A stretch of 64,000 nt of DNA, from contig JADIYI010000006.1 in the NCBI GenBank assembly GCA_016705365.1, positions 124,001 to 188,000 on the forward strand, given 5' to 3'. Of this stretch, positions 38,765-46,934 are shown in pieces (positions within the stretch are counted from its first letter, which is position 1; every line of letters begins with the position of its first letter). The stretch comes from Gammaproteobacteria bacterium (GTDB lineage Bacteria; Pseudomonadota; Gammaproteobacteria; Pseudomonadales; UBA5518). The notes under the pieces are model-generated. The model saw nothing but the letters and a program-made list of their open reading frames with translations, was not told where the DNA came from and ran no database searches. The position numbers and the translations under genes were made by a program.

Positions 38765-39466
38765 TCAATTCAAGCAACACTTCTTGTATTTCTTGCCGCT
38801 GCCACACGGGCAAGGATCATTGCGGCCCACCCGCGGCTCGCTGCGGCGTATGGGCTCCATGGACATTTCCAATTCCTTCATTCGCGCCTGCCAGTACGCG
38901 TGTATTGCCCTGGCACTCGGTGCGATTGCCTGCTGGCGCTCGACCACTTCTTCATCGGAGCCTTCGTGCCCAGGCCAATCGGCGTCCTCGGTAAACGCAA
39001 ATATTGCAAGAAGCGGTTCCGTAACCTCTTTACCGCCGCTCAACCAGAGCTCTGGATTCAACTTCACGCCACGCGCGTAGCCTTCACACCATTCGTCGAC
39101 AATCGTGGACGTGCGGCCCTCGAACTCGCTCTCCATGAAAAAAGGCTCGAACTGTTCCGGCTCATCCATCAGTTCCGCAATGATTCCATTCATGTGCCGT
39201 ACAAACAGCGAGAAAATTTCCTCGAATTCCGCCGTGTTCTTCCACACGGGTTCGAAATCACCCCACACCGCCGGTAACCACTGCGAAGGCATCACGGCCA
39301 CCGGGCCACTGACAACGGCAGTGAAAAACCCGTCCAGTTCGCTGATATCCAGCACGCCCTCGTCTTTGCCGACCATGTCTTCATCCTCGTCACCGAAACG
39401 GGCGAGGAGAAACTCGTCCAGGCGAGCGAATTCATCTTCCGACATTGGGGTGAGCAGGTCTTTCAT
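38765..39466 (-). CDS. YecA/UPF0149 family protein with SEC-C zinc motif
   Basis: A 233-residue protein. The UPF0149 part covers residues ~10-180 (ISELDGFFTAVVSGPVAVMP, FVRHMNGIIAEL). The C-terminus is a SEC-C metal-binding motif (GRNDPCPCGSGKKYKKCC) like that of SecA. The function is not established; SEC-C tails bind zinc and sometimes ribosomes or SecB. The gene appears intact. A 140-base internal piece of it is duplicated at 47706-47847, fused to an RHS fragment. Confidence 0.85.
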   Translation of the reverse strand: MKDLLTPMSEDEFARLDEFLLARFGDEDEDMVGKDEGVLDISELDGFFTAVVSGPVAVMPSQWLPAVWGDFEPVWKNTAEFEEIFSLFVRHMNGIIAELMDEPEQFEPFFMESEFEGRTSTIVDEWCEGYARGVKLNPELWLSGGKEVTEPLLAIFAFTEDADWPGHEGSDEEVVERQQAIAPSARAIHAYWQARMKELEMSMEPIRRSEPRVGRNDPCPCGSGKKYKKCCLN

Positions 39467-39503
39467 GAGTCAATCGCCGGACACGGTGGTTGATGCGCCA
39501 AGT

Positions 39504-39831
39504 ATGAGGCGGGATTGGTCCACGGGCCAGAACATCGCACCCCGGCGAGACACTGCGCGAAGACGTGCTGCCCGCGCTGGGATTGTCGGTCTCCGCGGCC
39601 GCTGAGCAGCTCGGGATTGCTCGCGTCACACTTTCGCGTGTTTTGCACGGGCGTTCGAGCATTTCGGTAGACCTGGCACAGCGCCTGGAACTGTGGCTCG
39701 GCGGGCCTGAGGCGGGCCCCAGCGCAGAGAGTTGGCTCTGCGGGCAGATAGCCTTTGACCTGTGGCAAGCGCGCAAGGGCCGCAAGCAGCCATCGGTCGC
39801 ACTGGCGCCGACGCCCCCCCGCCCCGAGTAG
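39504..39831 (+). CDS. HigA-like antitoxin / HTH protein, probable frameshift, no toxin partner
   Basis: The open part reads HPGETLREDVLPALGLSVSA, then AAEQLGIARVTLSRVLHGRS, the HigA-type helix-turn-helix. Removing one G at about 39537 links it to an ATG at 39504 and gives a HigA-like protein of about 108 residues. HigA antitoxins neutralise the HigB ribonuclease and repress their operon. No higB lies upstream, where the YecA gene starts on the opposite strand, so it is an orphan. Its last codons are repeated at 46497-46516. Confidence 0.65.
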
Positions 39832-39834
39832 CGG

Positions 39835-39961
39835 CTTTGTTTGGAGTCCTCCGGGCGACATCACGCGCTGCCGTAGGTGCAGGTCCCGGCCAGTGCACCC
39901 GCGTTGAAGACCTGTTCGAGCCGTCCGACGCCGTTATAGGCGGTGATTTTGATCGGAAGCG
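39835..39961 (-). pseudogene. RHS/YD-repeat protein fragment (copy 1)
   Basis: Minus-strand codons read TAYNGVGRLEQVFNAGALAG and similar, the YD-repeat style of RHS proteins. The fragment is about 40 residues long. It directly follows the HigA stop and ends at the aaataaatctgtcccc repeat. A second copy at 46517-46653 has the same borders. Confidence 0.6.
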
Positions 39962-39998
39962 AAAATAAATCTGTCCCCATATTCCGTCCCCATATTCC
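39962..39998. repeat. Breakpoint repeat: aaataaatctgtccccatat plus half copy
   Basis: One full copy (39962-39985) and a partial copy (gtccccatattcc, 39986-39998). The same sequence occurs at 41421-41479, 42041-42064, 46654-46690 and 48046-48122, each time at the edge of a gene fragment. The remainder of 39999-40134 is the promoter region of the XRE gene. Confidence 0.8.
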
Positions 39999-40025
39999 AT
40001 GCCGAGCAGCAGGGTTGCACAGAAT

Positions 40026-40042
40026 TATAGGCATTGCCTATA
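40026..40042. promoter_or_regulatory. Perfect palindrome, probable operator of the XRE-antitoxin-MazF operon
   Basis: TATAGGCATTGCCTATA is a perfect 8-bp inverted repeat around a central base. It lies about 95 bases before the XRE start and resembles a binding site for a dimeric HTH repressor. Autoregulation is inferred, as is usual for toxin-antitoxin operons. Confidence 0.55.
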
Positions 40043-40134
40043 CTGCGCAACAGACTCACACCATGCCAGCCGAGATCACCGTGAATACAGGCTATACAAT
40101 TGCAGCCACTTTTCCCCAGATTGGAGTGTGTTTC

Positions 40135-40485
40135 GTGCCTCAAGTGCTCAGCAAAGATTCCAGCGGCGCCCGTATCGCCCAGTTCCGCAAGGACAAGGGC
40201 ATGACGCAGAAAGTACTCGCCGAACGGCTCGGCGTCTCCCAGCCCGTCGTCTCCGATTACGAGACCGGCGTCATCCGCCTGCCGGCCGATGTCGTGGTCG
40301 AGATCGCCAAGCTCCTGGCCGTGACCACCGATGAGATTTTGGGACTGAAGGCGGAAGCCCGTTCGGCTTCCGGTCTTAAGAACCGCCGCTTGTCACGGCG
40401 GCTGCGGGCGATCGATGCGTTGCCGAAACGCGATCAGGAAGCGCTGCTGCGCACCATCGACGCCTTTATCTCGAAGCCCGCCTGA
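40135..40485 (+). CDS. XRE-family HTH regulator of toxin-antitoxin operon
   Basis: A 116-residue protein from the GTG at 40135, which has GGAG eight bases upstream. The HTH covers GARIAQFRKDKGMTQKVLAE, then RLGVSQPVVSDYETG. The C-terminal helices (LSRRLRAIDALPKRDQEALL) look like a dimerisation region. It lies 11 bases before a small antitoxin-like gene and then MazF, so it is probably the operon's transcriptional regulator. The palindrome at 40026-40042 is the likely binding site. An earlier ATG at 40063 is possible but less good. Confidence 0.78.
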   Translation: MPQVLSKDSSGARIAQFRKDKGMTQKVLAERLGVSQPVVSDYETGVIRLPADVVVEIAKLLAVTTDEILGLKAEARSASGLKNRRLSRRLRAIDALPKRDQEALLRTIDAFISKPA

Positions 40486-40496
40486 AGGTCACTACC

Positions 40497-40700
40497 ATGA
40501 ACACCCGTGATGAACACGTCCTGATCGAGAAGTTGCGCAGCCTGCCACCACAGCGTCTGGCCGAGGTCGAGGATTTCGTGGACTTCCTGCATAGCCGCGA
40601 CGACGACCAGCGGCTGGTGCGGGCGGCAGCCGCGTTGTCGGAAAGCGCGTTGCATGCCGTGTGGGACAACGAGGACGATGCCGACTATGACCGCCTATAA
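40497..40700 (+). CDS. Small antitoxin-like protein (DUF2281-type)
   Basis: A 67-residue protein with LIEKLRSLPPQRLAEVEDFV and DFLHSRDDDQRL, the pattern of DUF2281-type antitoxins. The tail is acidic (WDNEDDADYDRL), of the kind that usually wraps the toxin. It overlaps the start of the MazF gene by 14 bases, which indicates coupled translation. It should neutralise the toxin encoded next. Confidence 0.75.
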   Translation: MNTRDEHVLIEKLRSLPPQRLAEVEDFVDFLHSRDDDQRLVRAAAALSESALHAVWDNEDDADYDRL

Positions 40701-41025
40701 CTTCGGCGATGTCGTGCTCGTGCCGTTCCCGTTCACCGATCAGACCACCACCAAGCAGCGCCCCGCAACCGTGATCTCGAGCGAGGCCTACCACCGGGCC
40801 CGGTTCGATGTGATCCTGCTGGCTGTGACCAGCCAGGTGCGGCCGACCCTCGCTGTCGGCGAGGTGATCGTCCAGGACTGGAAGGGTGCGGGACTGTTGA
40901 AACCGTCCGTGCTCAAACCGGTCATTACCACGATCGAGCAGCGGCTGATCATAAAGAAACTCGGACGGCTAAAGGAAGACGACCGCATCGCGCTCAAGCA
41001 TGCGATCAGTACCGTTATCGGCTGA
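40687..41025 (+). CDS. mazF: MazF/PemK-family endoribonuclease toxin
   Basis: A 112-residue protein. The N-terminus NFGDVVLVPFPFTDQTTTKQ, followed by RPATVIS, is the MazF signature: the beta1-beta2 region with the conserved K-R-P segment. The barrel continues ILLAVTSQVRPT and VLKPVITTIEQRLIIKKLG. MazF toxins cleave mRNA at short motifs. The ATG at 40687 lies within the end of the antitoxin gene. All key regions are present, so the toxin appears intact. Confidence 0.85.
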   Translation: MTAYNFGDVVLVPFPFTDQTTTKQRPATVISSEAYHRARFDVILLAVTSQVRPTLAVGEVIVQDWKGAGLLKPSVLKPVITTIEQRLIIKKLGRLKEDDRIALKHAISTVIG

Positions 41026-41410
41026 CCCGGCAAATTGCGGCCCCAAACCTTGTCTCTCGGTCCGGTACTGTCCGATTGCCATTCGCAGGCTTTTTCGTGT
41101 TTCTGCCGTGTCTCCGAACGGAGAACCGTAACGCAGCAGACTGTGTGGCGGTGAGACGCAGTCTGCTACTAACCCGTCTCCGGAATTTTCCCTGCTCACG
41201 GGAAATCTACAGGGAAAATCATTCGCTTCTATCGCACGTTGCCATGCATACCCCCTTGGCCCACTGATTTAGCAGCAGATATTTTAAGGAATTCAGACTG
41301 AACGCTTCTGATAACAGGGAATTATCAGGGAATGGGCGTTGAAGTCGGACTTCGCGCCACCGAGCATGTTTTTCACTTCGATTGGCAATGATTTACGCAT
41401 TCGCACCCCA
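41026..41410. other. Non-coding region with dyad and REP-like sequence
   Basis: No gene recognised. Around 41119-41155 it shares 38 bases (two mismatches) with 48981-49020, including the 10-base end tggcggtgag of tRNA-Ser. Here the segment sits inside a dyad (agcagactg ... cagtctgct). Further on, ttttccctgctcacggga and similar pieces look like a degraded interspersed repeat. Confidence 0.45.
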
Positions 41411-41479
41411 CACGTCGAGATAAATAAATCCGTCCCCATATTCCGCACGTCGAGATAAATAAATCTGTCCCCATATTCC
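41411..41479. repeat. Two tandem 35-bp units containing the breakpoint repeat
   Basis: Unit 1 (41411-41445) and unit 2 (41446-41479) both read cacgtcgagataaataaatc and continue with the gtccccatattcc core; they differ at one base. The second unit abuts the RHS core fragment. Confidence 0.85.
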
Positions 41480-41480
41480 C

Positions 41481-42040
41481 TGATCGGTGAATCCTCGCGT
41501 GTAGATCGAGTTCTCATTGGCCAGCAGCGTGCTCATGCTGGCGGCATCAATGTCGCTCGCCCAGTTGCTCTCGCGCCGCCCCCCCCAAAGGGATCAAAGC
41601 TGATCTTCTCTCCAAGAACCGCCCCGCTGGCATTGGTCACCGCATCGACCGAGCCCAGATGATCATGATGCAGATGCCGCGAAAAGATGGAGATCTGGTT
41701 CCCTCCCCAGGCATCCAACTTCTTGATGCGCTGTACCGCCGCACTCGCGCTCACCCGCTCCACCACGTCCCCCGAAACGCCCGTGGGTGGGCCGGTGACC
41801 TCATAATCCCCCAGGTACACCGTCACCAATTGCTTTTGTACCCCGGTTTCATCCCATGTCTCTAGACCGAGGTAGCGCTGCCCGTTCGGGTCATACCAAA
41901 ACTGCTCGCGCGCGGTGGGCGTGGTCGTGCCCGCGCTGGTGCCGACCGTGATCATTTGCACGTTGCTCCGGGCATCGTAGGACAGGAATGTATCATCGCC
42001 CGAGATTGCGTCGTATTGCGTGATGTTCCCGGCCGCGTCG
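41481..42040 (-). pseudogene. RHS repeat-associated core fragment
   Basis: The minus strand encodes FYDAAGNITQYDAISGDDTF, REQFWYDPNGQRYLGLETWD, then HLHHDHLGSVDAVTNASGAV and ISFDPFGG, the RHS core. After an eight-base G/C run that shifts the frame (~41579), it continues RRESNWASDIDAASMSTLLA and ends exactly within the conserved RGFTDQ. Both ends meet copies of the aaataaatctgtcccc repeat. Toxin tip and N-terminal repeats are absent, so this is a dead fragment. Part of it is repeated at 47848-48045. Confidence 0.82.
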
Positions 42041-42064
42041 TAAAATAAATCTGTCCCCACATTC
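42041..42064. repeat. Breakpoint repeat copy next to RHS core
   Basis: aaataaatctgtccccacat: one copy with one mismatch, joined directly to the RHS fragment, exactly as at 48046. Confidence 0.75.
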
Positions 42065-42149
42065 ACCATATTCTCTGCTGGGCGCCGGCAGTACGGAATG
42101 TAATCTGCAGTGTTAGCAGGAACACAACCTGCCCAGATGCGTTTGACGG

Positions 42150-42758
42150 CTACCGGAGTGAAAAATAGGCGTCAATTCCTGCTAGCATGCTCGCAACCGC
42201 TGCAGACGACAGAATCAGCCCCATGATCCGACTCAGTACGCTCGCGCCGGAGTTGCCAATGAGGCGGTGTATGCGGGTTGCCCACAGCATGAGCACCAAG
42301 GTGATTCCCAGTACCAGAAGCAGAATGGATGTTGTGAACAACTGCTCCCAGAGGTCAAAACGATCTTTGTCTGTGAGCATCACAGCCGCCAGCATTGCAC
42401 CTGGACTGGCAATGGAGGGGATCGCTAATGGAAACACCGCCGCGTCTGCAGCGCTATCTACCCGGAGTTCCTCCTCAGGTTTGCTTTCACCGAATATCAT
42501 GCTCAGTGCGAACAGGAAGAGCACTACCCCTCCGGCGATCTGGAAAGCCGCCAGAGGAATACTCATCACGGACAGTAGTAATTCGACTGCCAGAACGAAG
42601 AAAACCAGGACCACAGCGGCGATGATTGTTGATCGGATTGCGATTCTTCGTCTCTCGATCTCTGAAAAATTCTGGGTCAGCGCAATAAAGACGGGTATCG
42701 TGCCGATCGGGTCGATTACGGTGAAGAAGAACACAAAGGTGGAGACGAAATCGCGCAA
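42150..42758 (-). CDS. MarC family (UPF0056) integral membrane protein
   Basis: A 202-residue protein with about six membrane helices. The N-terminus (FFTVIDPIGTIPVFIALTQN) is the MarC signature, and PLAIPSIASPGAMLAAVML matches the second half. The function is unknown; the family was once linked to multidrug resistance without confirmation. The likely start is TTG at 42758, because an in-frame stop precedes it and GGAG lies eight bases upstream. The gene is intact and stands between RHS fragments and PsiE. Confidence 0.85.
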   Translation of the reverse strand: MRDFVSTFVFFFTVIDPIGTIPVFIALTQNFSEIERRRIAIRSTIIAAVVLVFFVLAVELLLSVMSIPLAAFQIAGGVVLFLFALSMIFGESKPEEELRVDSAADAAVFPLAIPSIASPGAMLAAVMLTDKDRFDLWEQLFTTSILLLVLGITLVLMLWATRIHRLIGNSGASVLSRIMGLILSSAAVASMLAGIDAYFSLR

Positions 42759-42831
42759 CTAGACAGCTCCGGTCTTCTGATGGAAATTCAGGCCGACCCT
42801 CGGCGAGGAACAACAAGGTAAGTATGCAGGC

Positions 42832-43335
42832 ATGAAACGCGACCACGATACACATGAGGAATTCGGGCTGTCCAGCTTTCAGGATGACAAACTGATCTCA
42901 GGCCTTTCCCGGATCATACGTCTGGCGGTTCGATTCCTCGCTGTACTCATGACTTTTGTCATCGTCTGGGGGGTTTGGGATGTTGTCTGGGTGCTCTGCG
43001 AGCGGCTCATGGCGCCGCCCTTCATGCTTCTCGAAATTACTGACATTCTTGCCACCTTCAGCGCGTTCATGGCCGTACTGATAGCGATTGAGATATTCAT
43101 CAACATTGTGATGTACCTCAAAGACAACGTGATCCATGTCAATCTGGTGATTGCGACCGCGCTCATGGCGATCGCGCGGAAGGTTATCGTGCTGGATACC
43201 GCCCACGTTGAATCAGCGTACATATTTGCCATTGCGGCGGTTGTGCTGGCGCTCTCGGTCAGCTACTGGCTGCTGCACAAGACCGCGCCGCTGGCGTGGG
43301 TGGCGGCGCGCAAGGCGAAAGACGAGCGCGCCTGA
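42832..43335 (+). CDS. PsiE-like phosphate-starvation-inducible membrane protein
   Basis: A 167-residue protein with four membrane helices (~28-50, 62-88, 100-118, 126-148). LEITDILATFSAFMAVLIAI, then EIFINIVMYLKDN, is typical of the PsiE family. The function is unknown; the E. coli member is induced by phosphate starvation. It is divergent from MarC, and both appear complete in an otherwise fragmented area. Confidence 0.72.
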   Translation: MKRDHDTHEEFGLSSFQDDKLISGLSRIIRLAVRFLAVLMTFVIVWGVWDVVWVLCERLMAPPFMLLEITDILATFSAFMAVLIAIEIFINIVMYLKDNVIHVNLVIATALMAIARKVIVLDTAHVESAYIFAIAAVVLALSVSYWLLHKTAPLAWVAARKAKDERA

Positions 43336-43377
43336 TCAGGGAAACGAGCTGGGCCCAGGCATGTCGAGCCTCCTACT

Positions 43378-43752
43378 CCGGTGAATTCCAGATGGGCGAC
43401 GTATAGGCCCGCTCGGTGACAGTTGTGCGGGTGCCGTCCAGCAGTTTGATGTTGAAACTCTTCGCGTCTTATGCCATCCAGCGGGGTGTAGGGATCTCTA
43501 TCACCCGGGCGTAGTAGAAAGCCTGCTGACCATCCGGATCTTTCCAGACGATGATCCGCTCAGTTGCACCGATGGAGTTGCTCCAGGTCGCATTCTTCAC
43601 ATCCACGGTGCTGCCGTTAGAGGGTACCTTGCCATTTCGATCACGCTTGCGGACTCCGCTCCAGACCATGTCATGCATCTTCTCCTGGAGTTCGCCCTTG
43701 CCATCCAGCCAGCCTTTGACGATCTGAATGCGATCCAGATTGTCGCCCAAGG
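43378..43752 (-). pseudogene. DUF3604 protein C-terminal fragment
   Basis: Minus-strand codons read GDNLDRIQIVKGWLDGKGEL, KNATWSNSIGATERIIVWKD and FYYARVIEIPTPRWMA, then a TAA stop. In-frame sequence past the stop (DAKSFNIKLLDGTRTTVTER, AYTSPIW) still matches the family end. Only the last ~125 residues of a ~600-residue protein remain, so this is a remnant with a nonsense mutation. Its 5' border meets the IS91 fragment. Confidence 0.8.
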
Positions 43753-43779
43753 AATCCATCATGGCAGCGACGAGGAAGG

Positions 43780-43913
43780 CCGGCTTTACCCACAAGATCA
43801 CGGTCACACTGATTCAGCACTTTGGCAGTGCACTGAACCTGAATCTACATTTCCATATGCTGTTTCGCGACGGGGTGTACACCGACGGCCACCGCGGCGA
43901 GCTTTATGACTGA
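43780..43913 (+). pseudogene. IS91-family transposase fragment
   Basis: The plus strand reads THKITVTLIQHFGSALNLNL, HFHMLFRDGVYTDGHRGELY, then TGA. The HFH within NLNLHFHMLF is the HUH nuclease motif of IS91-type rolling-circle transposases. Only about 40 residues remain. One-ended transposition by such elements can pick up adjacent DNA, which fits the many gene pieces around it. Confidence 0.72.
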
Positions 43914-44054
43914 CCGCGCCGGCCATCGCGCTCGATGGCGGGCTCTGCGCGGGCTAAATCTCCGCGAGCGTTCCACGCGGCGCTTGCTGGCCACGCGCCG
44001 CGATAATCCGTACCATTCGCGCCCGCGATCCGACACCCCGATTCGACACGGCCC

Positions 44055-45062
44055 ATGAACCCGATCCCGCTGCACAACCGACAGACTGAGGACTGGCAAC
44101 GCGCGCTGCGCGAGGCGATCCGCGATCCGCGCGAACTGCTTGCCATGCTGGGTCTCGCGGACTCCGCGCTTGCTGCACAGCTCGATACGGACCCCAGCTT
44201 CAGGGTACGTGTGCCACGCGGATATGCACAGCTGATGCGCCACGCAGACGAACGCGATCCGCTGCTCCGCCAGGTGCTGGCGCTCGAGCAGGAACTGCGG
44301 GAGCACCCCGGTTACCGCGCCGATCCGCTCGCCGAGGCGCAGGCTTCGCCGGTTCCGGGCCTGCTGCACAAGTACGCCGGTCGCGCGCTGTTGATGAGTT
44401 CGCCTGCCTGCGCGGTGCATTGCCGTTACTGCTTCCGTCGTGAGTTTCCCTACCAGCAGCACAGCGATGGCCTCGCGCTCGCCGGTGCGCTCGAGCACCT
44501 CCGCCAGGACCAATCCATCGCTGAGCTGATTCTCTCGGGCGGTGATCCGCTGACGCTCAAAGACGATGCGCTGCACGCGTTGTTTGCGCAGCTCGGCACG
44601 ATCACGCAGCTGCGACGCGTGCGCATCCACACGCGAACGCCCGTAGTGATTCCACAGCGTGTGACGCCGGGACTGCTTGCATTGCTTTCCGCGCAGCGCA
44701 TGCCGATCGTGATCGTGCTTCACGCCAATCATGCCAACGAACTCGGCGCGGACTTCGCACATGCCGCCCTGCAGTTGCGGGCCACCGGCGTCACTTTGCT
44801 CAACCAGTCGGTGCTGCTTGACAGCGTGAACGATGACGCGGATGCGCTGTGTGCGTTGTCGGAGCGGTTGTTCGAATGCGGCGTGCTCCCCTACTACCTT
44901 CATTTGCTGGACCCGGTGCGCGGTACCGCCCATTTCGACGTCCCGGAACAACGCGGCAAGCAGTTGATCGCCGCAATGCGCAACCGCCTCCCCGGCTACC
45001 TTGTCCCGCGCCTCGCACGCGAAATCGCCGGCGAGGCCGCCAAGCAGGTGCTGGCTTCCTGA
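44055..45062 (+). CDS. epmB: EF-P beta-lysylation protein EpmB (lysine 2,3-aminomutase)
   Basis: A 335-residue radical-SAM enzyme. The cluster motif CAVHCRYCFRREFPY is CxxxCxxC. LILSGGDPLTLKDDALHALF and RVRIHTRTPVVIPQRVTPG are typical of the lysine 2,3-aminomutase family. Its length and lack of a long C-terminal extension fit EpmB, which makes (R)-beta-lysine for elongation factor P. The partner hydroxylase gene epmC lies at 58365 in the same window; epmA and efp are not seen here. The gene is intact. Confidence 0.88.
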   Translation: MNPIPLHNRQTEDWQRALREAIRDPRELLAMLGLADSALAAQLDTDPSFRVRVPRGYAQLMRHADERDPLLRQVLALEQELREHPGYRADPLAEAQASPVPGLLHKYAGRALLMSSPACAVHCRYCFRREFPYQQHSDGLALAGALEHLRQDQSIAELILSGGDPLTLKDDALHALFAQLGTITQLRRVRIHTRTPVVIPQRVTPGLLALLSAQRMPIVIVLHANHANELGADFAHAALQLRATGVTLLNQSVLLDSVNDDADALCALSERLFECGVLPYYLHLLDPVRGTAHFDVPEQRGKQLIAAMRNRLPGYLVPRLAREIAGEAAKQVLAS

Positions 45063-45593
45063 GCGCCCGCGGGTACCCGCGCAGCCTGCTGCCGCACTAC
45101 TTCGAACAGTTTTCCAAAGTCGAACTGGGGAAACGCTACAGCGATGTCCTTGAGTACTCATCGGGGCGGCGGTACGGGCTCGGCTGCACCCTAACGGGTG
45201 CGCCGGCACTACCCTTGCCCCTCAGTATTTGCTGACCTGCCGGAGTCCGTTGGCCTGCCGTCTCTTTCGACCCGCTGGAACTGCCATACCAGAACGGCAT
45301 GATCCCTGAGATCTCTCTCCTCAATCTCATCTTCGAGTAGTGGCTTTTCAAGCGCTTCTGTACCCCACACACACCCCCTGTCCACCCCTGTTGAGTTCCG
45401 TCAGGAATTGCCCCACTTTTTTGATGAGCGACTGGTCCATGGCGGCGGAATCGAATCATTTCGATTTCAACCAGTTGGATGCTGTTGAAGCGGGCCAGTC
45501 CCGAGTTGAACAAGTGCGGGAAAGTGGATCGTTTCTGGATGGAACTCAACAGCCCGCAGCTCCCACAGATCCGGGCGTGTCGTTGGTTATTAT
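45063..45593. other. Region without recognisable gene
   Basis: About 530 bases after epmB. Short open frames exist on both strands, for example one containing FEQFSKVELGKRYSDVLEYS, but I cannot link them to a family and they look like decayed fragments. The end of the region holds the AbiEi promoter/operator. Confidence 0.4.
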
Positions 45594-45632
45594 ATATGCA
45601 ATAGTTCGCGCTTTACGTTAAATGTTGCATAT
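45594..45632. promoter_or_regulatory. Inverted repeat at AbiEi start, probable operator
   Basis: ATATGCAA (45594-45601) and TTGCATAT (45625-45632) form a perfect 8-bp inverted repeat spanning the start of the AbiEi gene. AbiEi antitoxins repress their own operon by binding inverted repeats, so this is a likely operator. Inferred. Confidence 0.5.
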
Positions 45633-46442
45633 GAAACAAAGGATCTTTCGACTTCCCCGAGGCCGCGCACAGCTGGTCAGCGTCGTATCCGCAGCGGGCG
45701 ACGTCATCCGGGTAGATGACGTCGTCAGCGCTCTTCAACTCGACCGCACTGCGGCCGCCCAGCGTCTCTCACGCTGGACAGAACAGGGTTGGCTAAGGCG
45801 CGTCGGTCGGGGCGTCTACGTCGCCGCGTCAATCGACACGATGCGGTCCGACCACGTCCTTGACGACCCTTGGGTTCTCGTCCCCGCACTCTTCGCGCCA
45901 GCTTACATCGGCGGGCGCACGGCAGCCGAGCATTGGGATCTCACCGAGCAAATCTTCAACGACATCTTCGTGATGACGGTGCAGCCCGTGCGTCAGAAGC
46001 GCCAAGTGCGACACGGCGCGCCATTTTCGTTGAAGCATATTCAGGAACGAAAGCTCTTTGGCACCAAGAGCCTATGGCGCCATCAGACCCGCGTGCCGGT
46101 ATCCAACGTACACCGCACGGTCGTCGACATGCTGGATGACCCTGCGCTCGGCGGTGGCATCCAACACGTAGCCGATTGCCTTGCCACATATCTGCGATGC
46201 GATGATCGCGATGATGAGAAGCTCATCGAGTACCCGCTGTGCGTCTCGGCAAAGGCGCTGTTTTCAAGCGCCTCGGGTTTCTGGCAGAGTACTTGCCCGA
46301 CGGTGCTGAGCTCGCCCGCCTTTGCGGGCGCCATCTCAGCGGTGGCCATTCGAATCTCGACCCTGCCCAGGACGGGCCGCACGTCGTGACAAAATGGCGA
46401 CTGCGCGTGCCTGTTCGCTGGTGTCACGAGAAAGCGAAGTGA
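45631..46442 (+). CDS. AbiEi-type antitoxin / transcriptional regulator, frameshifted near 3' end
   Basis: About 270 residues. The N-terminal winged HTH reads VDDVVSALQLDRTAAAQRLS, then RWTEQGWLRRVGRGVYV. The AbiEi domain shows YIGGRTAAEHWDLTEQIFND and HRTVVDMLDDPALGGGIQHV. At about 46240 the frame breaks; the other frame continues LGKGAVFKRLGFLAEYLPDG to WCHEKAK. AbiEi neutralises and co-represses the nucleotidyltransferase toxin AbiEii. Here the toxin gene is truncated right after it, so the module is dead. The start is 45631, or an ATG at 45622. Confidence 0.8.
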
Positions 46443-46516
46443 TCGAAAAACGCGAAATCCTTGCTGCATCCCATCAGGCATCCTTGACACCGCGGGCCGA
46501 CGTCCCCCCGCCCTGA
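46439..46516 (+). pseudogene. AbiEii toxin, only the first ~20 codons left
   Basis: A GTG overlapping the AbiEi stop (GTGA) starts VIEKREILAASHQASLTPRA, the N-terminus of AbiEii nucleotidyltransferase toxins. After about 20 codons the sequence switches to the HigA tail/RHS fragment seen also at 39806. The catalytic domain is entirely absent. Confidence 0.75.
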
Positions 46517-46653
46517 GTAGTGAGCGGTTTTGTTTAGAGTCCTCCGAGCGACATCCCGCGCTGCCATAGGTGTAGGTCCCAGCCAATGCACCCGCGTTGA
46601 AGACCTGTTCGAGCCGTCCGACGTCGTTATTGGCGGTGATCTTGATCAGAAGC
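46517..46653 (-). pseudogene. RHS/YD-repeat protein fragment (copy 2)
   Basis: Same sequence as 39835-39961 with a few changes. The minus strand reads NDVGRLEQVFNAGALAGTYT, then YGSAG. It is joined on one side to the truncated AbiEii gene and on the other to the breakpoint repeat. Confidence 0.65.
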
Positions 46654-46690
46654 GAAAATAAATCTGTCCCCTTATTCGGTCCCCGTATTC
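46654..46690. repeat. Breakpoint repeat copy (aaataaatctgtccccttat)
   Basis: One copy followed by a half copy (gtccccgtattcg), as at 39962-39998. It separates the RHS fragment from the duplicated VIT/VWA 3' end. Confidence 0.78.
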
Positions 46691-46691
46691 G

Positions 46692-46906
46692 TCATCAAGA
46701 TCGCGGGTCGCAGTACCGCTGCGGATTCGGCGGTTCATACCGCGGTAGCGCTTGCCCTGCTGGCCCGGCACTTCAGCGATCGTCAGGATGAATGGCGGAT
46801 GCTTGCCGACAAGGCGCAACGCTGGCTGGAGAAGAAGGCGCTGAAATTGCCGGACGATGCGGCGTCGTGGGCCATGTGGGCGGCGCAGGTGTGCGGGATC
46901 GAGTGA
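46692..46906 (+). pseudogene. Duplicated 3' end of the VIT/VWA gene
   Basis: About 215 bases nearly identical to 38452-38668 (GRSTAADSAVHTAVALALLA to WAAQVCGIE and the TGA). A few substitutions and one missing base near 46704 distinguish it. It has no start and no VWA domain. Confidence 0.88.
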
Positions 46907-46934
46907 CTTGAGAAATTCATCGGTATATCAACCG

